Assembly (NCBI GenBank): GCA_003445715.1
Contig: DMCS01000052.1
Coordinates: forward strand, 1-14,438
Direction: 5' to 3'
DNA: 14,438 nt
Source: Candidatus Mesolinea sp.
GTDB lineage: Bacteria; Chloroflexota; Anaerolineae; Anaerolineales; Anaerolineaceae
The number at the start of each line of letters is the position of its first letter. Position 1 is the stretch's first letter. Below are positions 1 through 6,252 of the stretch, piece after piece. The notes under the pieces were generated by a model, which made no database searches, was not told where the DNA came from, and saw only the letters and a list, made by a program, of their open reading frames with translations. The position numbers and the translations under genes were made by a program.

Positions 1-75
1 CAATGTTTTTCAACACCCTCTATGTGCACGGGATAAGCCTATTATGAAAATGGAGCGGAAAGAACAGCTTTGTGG

Positions 76-846
76 CTACTCGACTTCCTCTTTGGGCTTT
101 CCCTGAGAAGCTTCGTCCTCCTTCTCAGCTAATTTCTCACGCTTGTAATCTACAAAGCGGTAACCCACACCGCGTTCGGTCAGGATGTATTTCGGGTGCG
201 AGGGGTCTTTTTCAATTTTCTTGCGAAGGTAATTTATATACAGGCGCACATAATGCGGTTCATTTTCATATTCGTAGCCCCACACTTTATTCAAAATCTG
301 GTCATGCGTCAGCACCCAGCCAGCGTTTTTAACCAAGTGATAGAGCAAGCGGTATTCCGTCGGGCGCAGCTGCACCAGCTTGCCATCCACCCAGACTTCG
401 TGCCGGTCAAAGTCGATCTGCAGGCGGCCATCCACATTAATTTTTCCCGTATCGGTTTCATCAGCATAGCTGCCGCGGCGTAAGACTGCCCTGATGCGGC
501 TGGTGAGGATCTTTGGGCTGAAGGGCTTGGTAATGTAGTCATCTGCACCCAGTTCCAGCCCGCGCACAATATCACTTTCTTCCCCTTTGGCTGTCAGCAT
601 AATCACAGGTGTGTTGCCGACTTCTCGGATCATCTTGAGCACCTGAAAACCATCCATATCTGGCATCATCACATCCAAGAGCACAAGGTCTGGCAGTGTC
701 ACGCGCAGCTTCTCCATCGCCTCCGCGCCGTTATTAGCCTCCACGACCTCAAAGCCATCTTGCTCCAAGTTCAGGCGGATTAACTTAACTAAACCCTTTT
801 CATCATCTACGACCAGAATGCGATTTTTCTTTGTTGAAGGATCCAT
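76..846 (-). CDS. OmpR/PhoB-family two-component response regulator
   Basis: This 256-residue protein is a DNA-binding response regulator acting in the cytoplasm downstream of a sensor kinase. The receiver domain (about residues 8-125) shows the acidic pair D14/D15, phospho-acceptor D58 in LLDVMMPDMDG, the switch residue T85 and the conserved K107 followed by P108-F109. A winged-helix domain follows (about 140-235), with the family's RPTEY start and a wing ending in RGVGYRF. The layout is KdpE/RegX3-like, but the target genes cannot be read from the sequence. A charged tail of about 20 Lys/Glu-rich residues extends beyond the winged helix, which is unusual. The ATG has an AAAGGGA ribosome site and lies 17 bp after the PP2C stop, so it is the last visible gene of a four-gene minus-strand run. 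No histidine kinase is visible; it may lie beyond the left edge. The family call is firm and the specific role is unknown. Confidence 0.96.
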   Translation of the reverse strand: MDPSTKKNRILVVDDEKGLVKLIRLNLEQDGFEVVEANNGAEAMEKLRVTLPDLVLLDVMMPDMDGFQVLKMIREVGNTPVIMLTAKGEESDIVRGLELGADDYITKPFSPKILTSRIRAVLRRGSYADETDTGKINVDGRLQIDFDRHEVWVDGKLVQLRPTEYRLLYHLVKNAGWVLTHDQILNKVWGYEYENEPHYVRLYINYLRKKIEKDPSHPKYILTERGVGYRFVDYKREKLAEKEDEASQGKPKEEVE

Positions 847-863
847 GTTCTTATCCCTTTCAA

Positions 864-1712
864 TTAATGAATATCAACGATAATTACGCTGATGTTATCA
901 GCTCCACCGGCAGCATTAGCTGCGTGCACTAACTTCCAAGCCGTATCCACAGGCAGGGGATCAGCTCGCAAGCTCTCCGCGAGTGCTTCTTCGGGGAGAG
1001 TTCCCCACAAACCATCAGAGCACAGCAGCAATTTAGCTGGAGCTTCTAGTGCTCTCCCGCCAAAATCGGCGCTGAAGCCTTCCCCTTGGCCCAGCGCACG
1101 GAAAAGGCTGTTGCGCAACGGAGTCACTTGTGCCTCTGCGGCATTGATCTGCCCAAGGTCTACCAAACGGCGTGCCACAGAATGGTCTTTGGTCAAAGCC
1201 TGTAAGCCTCCATCCTGGGTATAAAGGTAAATGCGCGTATCGCCCACATGAGCAAAATAGAGCTGCCGCTCAAGCACAAGCGCTACGCTCAATGTGCTGC
1301 CACCGCCAGGGACGCGTTCGAGCACAGCCATTTGGGCAGCTTGCATAGCTTGATTGAGCAAAGCTTCGATGTCCTTGCCCGAGGGTGATGGCTGCTCCAA
1401 GATGAGTGGATCAAAAAACCTTTGCAGTAAAACTTGCGAGGTAACCTGAATGGCTAAACTGCTTGCGCGCTCGCCATCCACATGCCCGCCCATACCATCA
1501 GCAATCATATAGAGCCCCAACGCACGTTGCTGAGCTTGTAAGCACACTTGTGTGCTCAGGCTAAGGAGGGCATCTTCATTATGCGGTCGCACTTTGCCTA
1601 TGGAAGAAGCAGACTGGGATTGGAGCAGTGTGGATGGATTCAAAGATAAATCCTCTTCACTCGTTTTTGCCCGATTATGATCTCTTTTATGGTTACTTCG
1701 TTGACGTTTCAC
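864..1712 (-). CDS. PP2C-family (PPM) Ser/Thr protein phosphatase
   Basis: This 282-residue protein removes phosphate from Ser/Thr residues using a two-metal centre. The PPM motifs appear in order: R42-x-x-N45-E46-D47, the metal-binding D72-G73 in ADGMGGH, HVGDTR, CSDGLWG with D233, and GGADNIS with D272. The catalytic domain spans about residues 34-282, a normal length for bacterial stand-alone PP2C enzymes such as Stp/PrpC. The first 33 residues are basic, polar and probably disordered. The start is GTG, chosen because GGAG lies 8 bases upstream and no ATG fits. The gene sits 24 bp after the SH3 gene and 17 bp before the response regulator, so the three are probably one transcript. Bacterial PP2C genes usually pair with a Hanks-type Ser/Thr kinase, which is not seen here. 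The proximity to a response regulator suggests, but does not show, cross-talk between the two phosphorylation systems. Confidence 0.95.
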   Translation of the reverse strand: MKRQRSNHKRDHNRAKTSEEDLSLNPSTLLQSQSASSIGKVRPHNEDALLSLSTQVCLQAQQRALGLYMIADGMGGHVDGERASSLAIQVTSQVLLQRFFDPLILEQPSPSGKDIEALLNQAMQAAQMAVLERVPGGGSTLSVALVLERQLYFAHVGDTRIYLYTQDGGLQALTKDHSVARRLVDLGQINAAEAQVTPLRNSLFRALGQGEGFSADFGGRALEAPAKLLLCSDGLWGTLPEEALAESLRADPLPVDTAWKLVHAANAAGGADNISVIIVDIH

Positions 1713-1736
1713 TCAATAATCTCCGGCTAAGAATAG

Positions 1737-2243
1737 CTATTTCGGGGTGGGGGTTGCCAATTCGATGAGATCCAAAAAGTCTTGGGCAGACCAGCCTGTA
1801 CGTGTCTGGTCATAAGGCGCACGCAGTTGCCACCAAGTGTAACCATCCGCATCCACGGGTCCACCGATAACGATGAAGACTTCATCATCCATCGCCACAA
1901 AGTAAACTTCGGCATCGGTACCCGGCTCAGCGCGCATGCGCAAGCCAGCCCCTTGCGTGCGCCCAACCTTAACATAAGCCCCAACTCCTATCGTGCCAGG
2001 TGGCAGGACGGCTCCGAGCGTAGGCGTGACTGTAGGAATGGCACTGGTTGGCAGAGGGGTGGGCGTATGTGTGGGCGCTGGGATGAGCGTGAGTCCAGCA
2101 GTAGGAACTTCCTGAGGTCCTTTTGGTGCTAGATTGGTCAGTTGCAAAATGAGATAGACCAAGCCTAAGAGCGCAGCCGCAAATAAGATTGCTGCCACGA
2201 TACTGAGCGGATGTATGCGATTTTTTGCTGGTTTATTCTCCAA
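1737..2243 (-). CDS. Membrane-anchored bacterial SH3-domain protein
   Basis: This 168-residue protein has one transmembrane helix (about residues 13-35) after a short basic N-terminus. A Thr/Pro-rich linker follows (about 45-80, with repeated PTP-type units), then a bacterial SH3-like domain (about 85-160) containing a GLRMRAEPG stretch and a WWQLR strand. Positive-inside topology places the SH3 domain outside the membrane, where such domains commonly bind peptidoglycan or proteins. The start is a TTG at 2243; the sequence before it (GAGACGG) is a weak ribosome site and no upstream in-frame ATG exists, so the exact start is moderately certain. The gene follows the hydrolase gene by 52 bp and precedes the PP2C gene by 24 bp, which fits co-transcription. 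It could be an envelope sensor feeding the phosphatase and response regulator encoded next to it; this is inference from context only. Confidence 0.82.
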   Translation of the reverse strand: MENKPAKNRIHPLSIVAAILFAAALLGLVYLILQLTNLAPKGPQEVPTAGLTLIPAPTHTPTPLPTSAIPTVTPTLGAVLPPGTIGVGAYVKVGRTQGAGLRMRAEPGTDAEVYFVAMDDEVFIVIGGPVDADGYTWWQLRAPYDQTRTGWSAQDFLDLIELATPTPK

Positions 2244-2295
2244 ATCCGTCTCACTTTGTGCGCAATGCGCTATCTGATCTTAGAATTCTTAAGAG

Positions 2296-3315
2296 CTATG
2301 CTTTCCCTTTTTCGGTTTGCTTCAAAAAATCGTCCATCACACGGAAAAACTCACCAGGCCGATCAAAATGCGGCATACCGCGCGACCGGCGGATGCGTTT
2401 TGCTTTCCAATTGCTGTGCGTGTGCACCGTATAGGGCAGCATATCAAAATGCAAACCTGGTTCATTGTCGTATATGACTAAAACAGGCACAGAAAGATTC
2501 TCATAAACCTTTTCGCGCACGTTCTGCGTATAGAGCTTGCCGCAGAGGTACACTAGCGGGGCAAAATGCGCTCCAGTTTGATGCGCAGATGCCCAAGCTA
2601 TGCTGACCAACTCATCCGGTACGCTGTACTCAAAACGGCGGCGGTAGTATCGGTGCAGCCGCGGCCGATTGACGAGCAAGTCAAAGAGCGGCAAGCTCCA
2701 CAATGGCACCGCCACAAGGGTATAAAGCACATCTTGCAATGCTTGCAAGTTGGGTTTATCCCAAAGTGTGGATTGTGGCATCTGGAAGCCCGTCGGGTTA
2801 ATCATGGTGAGCGAATGGAATAAATCTGGCTCGGCTAAGGCGGCAAGAGCGGCGAATTCGCTGGTGAGTCCCATCACTACGACGTCAGTAGGTTCTCCAA
2901 TTTTCTCGCGGATAAAATCGGCAATAGCTGCCTGATACATGCTCGGGCGGTAGGGGCGGTCGCCCTGCTGTGAGCCGCCAAAGCCAGGCAGGTCCAGCGC
3001 ATACACCGGTCGATGGGAGATGAATGCTTGGAAGATAGGTGCAACGTCATGCAAACCAGCAGCTAAGTGAACACCGTGCACAACCAAGATGGGTCGATCA
3101 CTGCCCATGGTATCAGCGACATAGTGAATCCTCCCCGCTATGGGAGATTCGTAAAAGCCTTCCTCGCCCTTGAGCACGCCTTTCACTTTGGCATGATGGT
3201 CGATATAACGCCGGCTATAGAAAATCCAAGCTGCAGCAGCTGCAGTGGTAAAACCAACTAACCCAGTCAAACCGCGAGGGAGCAATCCCCGGCGTTTTTT
3301 CTCTTCGTTGGTCAT
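2296..3315 (-). CDS. Membrane-anchored alpha/beta-hydrolase fold protein
   Basis: This 339-residue protein carries an N-terminal hydrophobic anchor (about residues 14-33) and an alpha/beta-hydrolase domain (about 55-335). Visible family motifs are the oxyanion-hole H80-G81, DLPGFGGS (108-115) and a late H316 in MPHFDRP that fits the catalytic His. The nucleophile elbow is odd: it reads G149-L150-T151-S152-E153, so the residue aligned with the usual Ser in G-x-S-x-G is Thr. The real nucleophile could be T151 or S152, or the protein could be non-catalytic. The substrate is unknown. The ATG has a strong GGAGG site five bases upstream, and a TATAAT promoter lies about 40 bp away, making this the first gene of the minus-strand run with the SH3, PP2C and regulator genes. 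The fold assignment is firm; enzymatic activity is uncertain. Confidence 0.88.
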   Translation of the reverse strand: MTNEEKKRRGLLPRGLTGLVGFTTAAAAAWIFYSRRYIDHHAKVKGVLKGEEGFYESPIAGRIHYVADTMGSDRPILVVHGVHLAAGLHDVAPIFQAFISHRPVYALDLPGFGGSQQGDRPYRPSMYQAAIADFIREKIGEPTDVVVMGLTSEFAALAALAEPDLFHSLTMINPTGFQMPQSTLWDKPNLQALQDVLYTLVAVPLWSLPLFDLLVNRPRLHRYYRRRFEYSVPDELVSIAWASAHQTGAHFAPLVYLCGKLYTQNVREKVYENLSVPVLVIYDNEPGLHFDMLPYTVHTHSNWKAKRIRRSRGMPHFDRPGEFFRVMDDFLKQTEKGKA

Positions 3316-3353
3316 AGAAGCCTCCTTTTTGAAGGATAAAGCTCTTCTCCTGT

Positions 3354-3383
3354 ATTATATATGACTTTGTTCTCTAACCCCAA
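3354..3383 (-). promoter_or_regulatory. Predicted promoter of the hydrolase-SH3-PP2C-regulator run
   Basis: Read on the minus strand, TTGGGG (3383-3378) is followed after 18 bases by a perfect TATAAT (3359-3354). Transcription would start near 3347, about 30 bases before the hydrolase ATG and its GGAGG ribosome site. The -10 is a full consensus match and the -35 matches only TTG. Confidence 0.55.
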
Positions 3384-3526
3384 ATTTAAGCTTGCCAGCT
3401 ATTAATTAAAATCGCTGCCTCAACACGTGATTTTTTGTATAAGCATTTAAAAAACGTTGCAGTTTGAGTTCACCCGTGAAAGGTATAAATTTATATTAAT
3501 TAAAAGTGAAAAAATTCCCAAAAGGT

Positions 3527-3555
3527 ACAAGGTTATACAAATTTATTTACCTTGT
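3527..3555. repeat. 7-bp dyad overlapping the plus-strand -35 box
   Basis: ACAAGGT (3527-3533) and its exact reverse complement ACCTTGT (3549-3555) are separated by 15 bases. The second arm touches the first base of the -35 element of the dehydrogenase promoter, which is where a repressor or activator could bind. The length is short and the region is AT-rich, so chance is possible. Confidence 0.35.
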
Positions 3556-3583
3556 TGAGGTAGACACAAATTTTCTTTATAAT
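3555..3583 (+). promoter_or_regulatory. Predicted sigma70-type promoter of the dehydrogenase gene
   Basis: TTGAGG (3555-3560), a 17-base spacer and a perfect TATAAT (3578-3583) form the best plus-strand promoter in this gap. The predicted start near 3590 leaves a leader of about 155 bases before the ATG at 3747. Confidence 0.65.
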
Positions 3584-3746
3584 AAGTATAAGCAATTCGA
3601 TAATTATTATTAACGAAAACAAACTAATACGAAAGAAAGATTTATATACATTTGGCACCCAAGCTTTTTTCATGGGGATTATCAAGGATCAATTACTGAC
3701 CTAACGATATCCATAAAACCAATATATTAAACAAGGAAAGGAAAAT

Positions 3747-4511
3747 ATGGAGAAAATTTTTGAAAACAAGGTAGCTTTAGTAACCGGTGCTGGTTCGGGA
3801 ATCGGCCGCCAATCTGCAATCAAATTTGCAGAGAATGGTGCAAAAGTCTTAGTAGCAGATATCATGGAAAGCGGTGGTAATGAAACCGTCGAGATGATTA
3901 AAAAAGCAGGTGGCGAAGCCATATTCTTTAAGGCAGATGTGTCAAAATCAGCTGATGTTCAGGCAATGATCGACACAGTAATCAAAGAATTTGGACGTTT
4001 GGATTTTGCGCACAACAATGCAGGCATTGAGGGTCTCTCGGGAGTCAACTTTTATGATTATACAGAAGAGGCTTTTGACCGCGTAATCGCGATTAACCTG
4101 AAAGGCGTCTTCCTGTGCATGAAATATGAACTTCCCATCATGATTAAGCAAGGCAAAGGTGCCATTGTCAATACTTCTTCAATCGCAGGGTTGGTAGGTT
4201 TCTCTGGAATGCCAGGTTACTCTGCATCTAAGTTCGGTGTGGTGGGATTGACTAAGGCTGCAGCAGTACAACATTCCAAAGAGGGTGTGCGCATTAATGC
4301 GGTTTGCCCAGGCGTGATACGCACGCCTATGGTTGATCGCCTGACAGGCAGAGAGGCTGCCGCTGAAGCTGCTTTTGCTGCCGGCCATCCCATTGGTCGA
4401 TTAGGCGAGCCTGAAGAGATTGCTGACGCTGTTGTTTATCTCTGCTCTGACGCTGCTTCCTTCATTACCGGCGTTGCCTTACCCGTCGATGGGGGTTGGA
4501 CGGCTCAGTAA
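3747..4511 (+). CDS. Short-chain dehydrogenase/reductase (classical SDR, NAD-type)
   Basis: This 254-residue protein is a classical SDR that oxidises or reduces an alcohol/carbonyl substrate with a nicotinamide cofactor in the cytoplasm. The Rossmann motif T13-G-A-G-S-G-I-G20 is followed by D38 at the end of the second strand, which in this family favours NAD(H) over NADP(H). NNAG lies at 90-93. The catalytic tetrad is N117, S145, Y158 and K162 in Y-S-A-S-K. The conserved C-terminal VDGGW is present and the length is typical. The ATG follows an AAGGAAAGG site by 5 bases. Codon use and flanks look more AT-rich than the surrounding genes, and the gene stands alone between its own promoter and an inverted repeat, so it may have been acquired separately. 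The substrate cannot be named; members like this are often labelled glucose-1-dehydrogenase or 3-oxoacyl-ACP reductase. Confidence 0.95.
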   Translation: MEKIFENKVALVTGAGSGIGRQSAIKFAENGAKVLVADIMESGGNETVEMIKKAGGEAIFFKADVSKSADVQAMIDTVIKEFGRLDFAHNNAGIEGLSGVNFYDYTEEAFDRVIAINLKGVFLCMKYELPIMIKQGKGAIVNTSSIAGLVGFSGMPGYSASKFGVVGLTKAAAVQHSKEGVRINAVCPGVIRTPMVDRLTGREAAAEAAFAAGHPIGRLGEPEEIADAVVYLCSDAASFITGVALPVDGGWTAQ

Positions 4512-4539
4512 GCCTTTAAGGATTATTACATAACCATAA

Positions 4540-4595
4540 GGGATGGGCGCTCTACAAACTTTTGGATTGAGATTTCTCATGAGAGCGCCCATCCC
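4540..4595. terminator. 14-bp perfect inverted repeat after the SDR gene (possible terminator)
   Basis: GGGATGGGCGCTCT (4540-4553) and its exact reverse complement (4582-4595) are separated by a 28-base loop. The loop itself holds a small TGAGA/TCTCA hairpin (4568-4572 with 4575-4579). It starts 28 bases after the SDR stop, which fits transcript ending. There is no run of T after the stem, so it is not a textbook intrinsic terminator. It could instead be a repetitive extragenic palindrome or a protein-binding site. Confidence 0.6.
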
Positions 4596-4655
4596 GAGCA
4601 AAATTATTCATAAATCATCTTCTTTTATTACTCTTATACTTCAAATTAATCCGTC

Positions 4656-4695
4656 TGCCGCTGCAGCCCTTGCCTTTCTGGTAAAATCAGCGGCA
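4656..4695. repeat. 8-bp dyad flanking the serine hydrolase promoter
   Basis: TGCCGCTG (4656-4663) and CAGCGGCA (4688-4695) are exact reverse complements, 24 bases apart. They bracket the predicted extended -10 element, and the right arm ends on the A of the start codon. This placement suits an operator. Its function is inferred. Confidence 0.4.
4679..4687 (+). promoter_or_regulatory. Predicted extended -10 promoter, probably leaderless
   Basis: TGGTAAAAT matches an extended -10 (TGn followed by TAAAAT, five of six to TATAAT). No good -35 lies 16-18 bases upstream, as expected for extended -10 promoters. Transcription would begin near 4694-4695, at the ATG itself. No Shine-Dalgarno sequence precedes that ATG, which fits a leaderless message. 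Confidence 0.5.
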
Positions 4696-6212
4696 TGAAA
4701 GTTAGGTCCAAGCCCAAGCAAAGCGATCCAATCCGTTGGATTATCGGCGGGTTTGGTATTTTATTTATCCTCATTAGCCTGTATATCCTATTTTCAGATC
4801 TCAGCATCTACCGCCAAGCAAACCGCGTTTATCCAGCTGGTGTGAGCATCGCTTCTATCCCCGTTGGCGGGCTCACTCGTGCAGAAGCCGAAACACGCTT
4901 GGAGCAAGTTTTTTCCATCCCCATCGAGCTTCGCTACGGCGAGGCACGCATGCAATTTACGCCAGATGAACTTGGCTGGCGCTTGGATACTGCTGCCACG
5001 CTGGATAGTCTCGAAGCCGCCCTACCAAACACCGGTTGGTGGCAGCACCTCTGGGGGCAAAGCATGACTGCAGTGAATACGGACTTCCCCATGCAGGTTT
5101 CTTTCAACACCGAAGCGTGCCGGGCATTCCTTGCCGAAAATATCATCCCGCGCTACGACAAGCCGGCTACTGCTGCCCTGCCCATCCTCTACACCACCAA
5201 TTACACGCCTGGCCAAAAAGGCTTGGAGCTCAACATGGGGGCGGCGTTGCCAGCCATCCAAGACGCTTTACGCTCCCCCTCAGCCCGTATCGTGAACTTA
5301 CCCGTCAACGAAACACCCGCTTTACCGCTTGACCCAGCCAACTTAGAAGTCTTCCTCAAGCAGACTATCCTGCTTTCGGGATTTAACGGCCTCGTAGAGC
5401 TTTACACGCAGCTCTTGCCACAGGGCGACGCGTTGCACTTTGCGGTACGTGCCAATGAGCCGGTCACTCCCGATGTGGCTTACTCCGCTGCCAGCACGAT
5501 TAAAATCCCAATTATGGTCTCAGTCTTCAATCACCTGGGCGAGCCGACTCCCGATCTGGCTTTAGGCTGGATGCGCGCGATGATCACGCAATCTGACAAC
5601 CCACCAGCTGACGCGCTGATGAGAACATATTTGGATGAAAACCTCGGTCCACTCATCGTAACCGAAGACATGCGCGCTTTAGGGTATCAAAATACATTCC
5701 TGGCCGGCTACTTTTACGCCGGTGCGCCGCTCTTGCAGCGCATCCAAACGCCAGCCAACAGCCGTACAGATGTATATCTTGATCCAGATTTTTACAATCA
5801 GACGGTACCATCTGAAATTGGTGACTTGCTTGCGCGCATATACCGTTGCGCTGCCGCCTCAGATGCACAACAAAATGACCTTTTCCCGGGCTCGGTGACA
5901 CCCAGCGAGTGCCAGATGATGTTGGACTTGCTGGCAGAAAACAAAATCGGCGCACTTATCGAAGCAGGTCTCCCGCCAGAAGGCGACGCTGCTCACAAGC
6001 ACGGCTGGACTTCGGACTTGGATGGCTTGCTGCACACAATGAGCGATGCCGGCATCGTTGCTACCCCTGGTGGTGACTATATACTCATCATTTTTATCAA
6101 CTCTCCCCAGCAGCTGTTTTTCGATGAAGGTAATTGGCTTTTTGCAAGGCTTTCCCAAGTCATTTATAATGCTTTTAATCTGGAAAACCAGGCTGCCTGG
6201 TTAGGCAGTTGA
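4695..6212 (+). CDS. Membrane-anchored serine beta-lactamase/PBP-like hydrolase with N-terminal envelope domain
   Basis: This 505-residue protein has a transmembrane helix (about residues 15-34). Residues 47-70 (PAGVSIASIPVGGLTRAEA) match the start of the VanW/YoaR-type peptidoglycan-binding domain, which probably runs to about 205. The C-terminal half (about 225-495) is a penicillin-recognising serine hydrolase of the class A beta-lactamase type: S267-T-I-K270 (SxxK), S300-D301-N302 (SDN) and K435-H436-G437 (KTG-like). Between SDN and KHG I find no E-x-x-L-N omega-loop, so the Glu that lets class A beta-lactamases release penicillin is apparently missing. That argues for a cell-wall peptidase or penicillin-binding role outside the membrane over antibiotic hydrolysis. 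The ATG has no ribosome site but lies just after an extended -10 promoter. The next gene starts 40 bp after the stop. Confidence 0.87.
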   Translation: MKVRSKPKQSDPIRWIIGGFGILFILISLYILFSDLSIYRQANRVYPAGVSIASIPVGGLTRAEAETRLEQVFSIPIELRYGEARMQFTPDELGWRLDTAATLDSLEAALPNTGWWQHLWGQSMTAVNTDFPMQVSFNTEACRAFLAENIIPRYDKPATAALPILYTTNYTPGQKGLELNMGAALPAIQDALRSPSARIVNLPVNETPALPLDPANLEVFLKQTILLSGFNGLVELYTQLLPQGDALHFAVRANEPVTPDVAYSAASTIKIPIMVSVFNHLGEPTPDLALGWMRAMITQSDNPPADALMRTYLDENLGPLIVTEDMRALGYQNTFLAGYFYAGAPLLQRIQTPANSRTDVYLDPDFYNQTVPSEIGDLLARIYRCAAASDAQQNDLFPGSVTPSECQMMLDLLAENKIGALIEAGLPPEGDAAHKHGWTSDLDGLLHTMSDAGIVATPGGDYILIIFINSPQQLFFDEGNWLFARLSQVIYNAFNLENQAAWLGS

Positions 6213-6221
6213 TGCCCAACG

Positions 6222-6238
6222 CTGGCTGTGGCAGCCAG
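6222..6238 (+). repeat. Hairpin between the serine hydrolase and DHH-CBS-nucleotidyltransferase genes
   Basis: CTGGCTG (6222-6228), loop TGG, CAGCCAG (6232-6238) forms a perfect 7-bp stem 14 bases before the next ATG. A second palindrome, AACCAGGC-T-GCCTGGTT (6186-6202), lies just before the stop of the upstream gene. Neither is followed by a T run, so they may mark an mRNA processing or stability site instead of a terminator. Confidence 0.4.
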
Positions 6239-6252
6239 AAAAGACGATAACC

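Larger units (their letters stand above)
3316..3746. other. AT-rich divergent intergenic region
   Basis: This 431-bp stretch lies between divergently transcribed genes and contains no convincing ORF. It is visibly richer in A and T than the flanking genes. It holds a minus-strand promoter at its left end and a plus-strand promoter near 3555-3583. Other contents are a 7-bp dyad (3527-3533 with 3549-3555), a TTCACccGTGAA palindrome near 3470-3481, and two copies of ATTAATTAAAA (3401-3411 and 3495-3505). The transcript from the plus promoter would carry a leader of about 155 bases before the dehydrogenase. I see no riboswitch fold or terminator in that leader. Confidence 0.7.

Noticed and set aside
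892..1224. Plus-strand open frame opposite the PP2C gene
   Set aside because: It is antisense to a gene with all PPM motifs, has no ribosome site and shows no recognisable domain.
3652..3670. TTGGCACCCAAGCTTTT resembling a sigma54 promoter upstream of the SDR gene
   Set aside because: The GC of the -12 element is not at the required distance from the GG of the -24 element, and a good TTGAGG-N17-TATAAT promoter lies upstream.
4695..6212. Annotation as an antibiotic-resistance beta-lactamase
   Set aside because: The deacylating Glu motif is not visible and the protein has a peptidoglycan-binding domain and membrane anchor, which fit a cell-wall role better.
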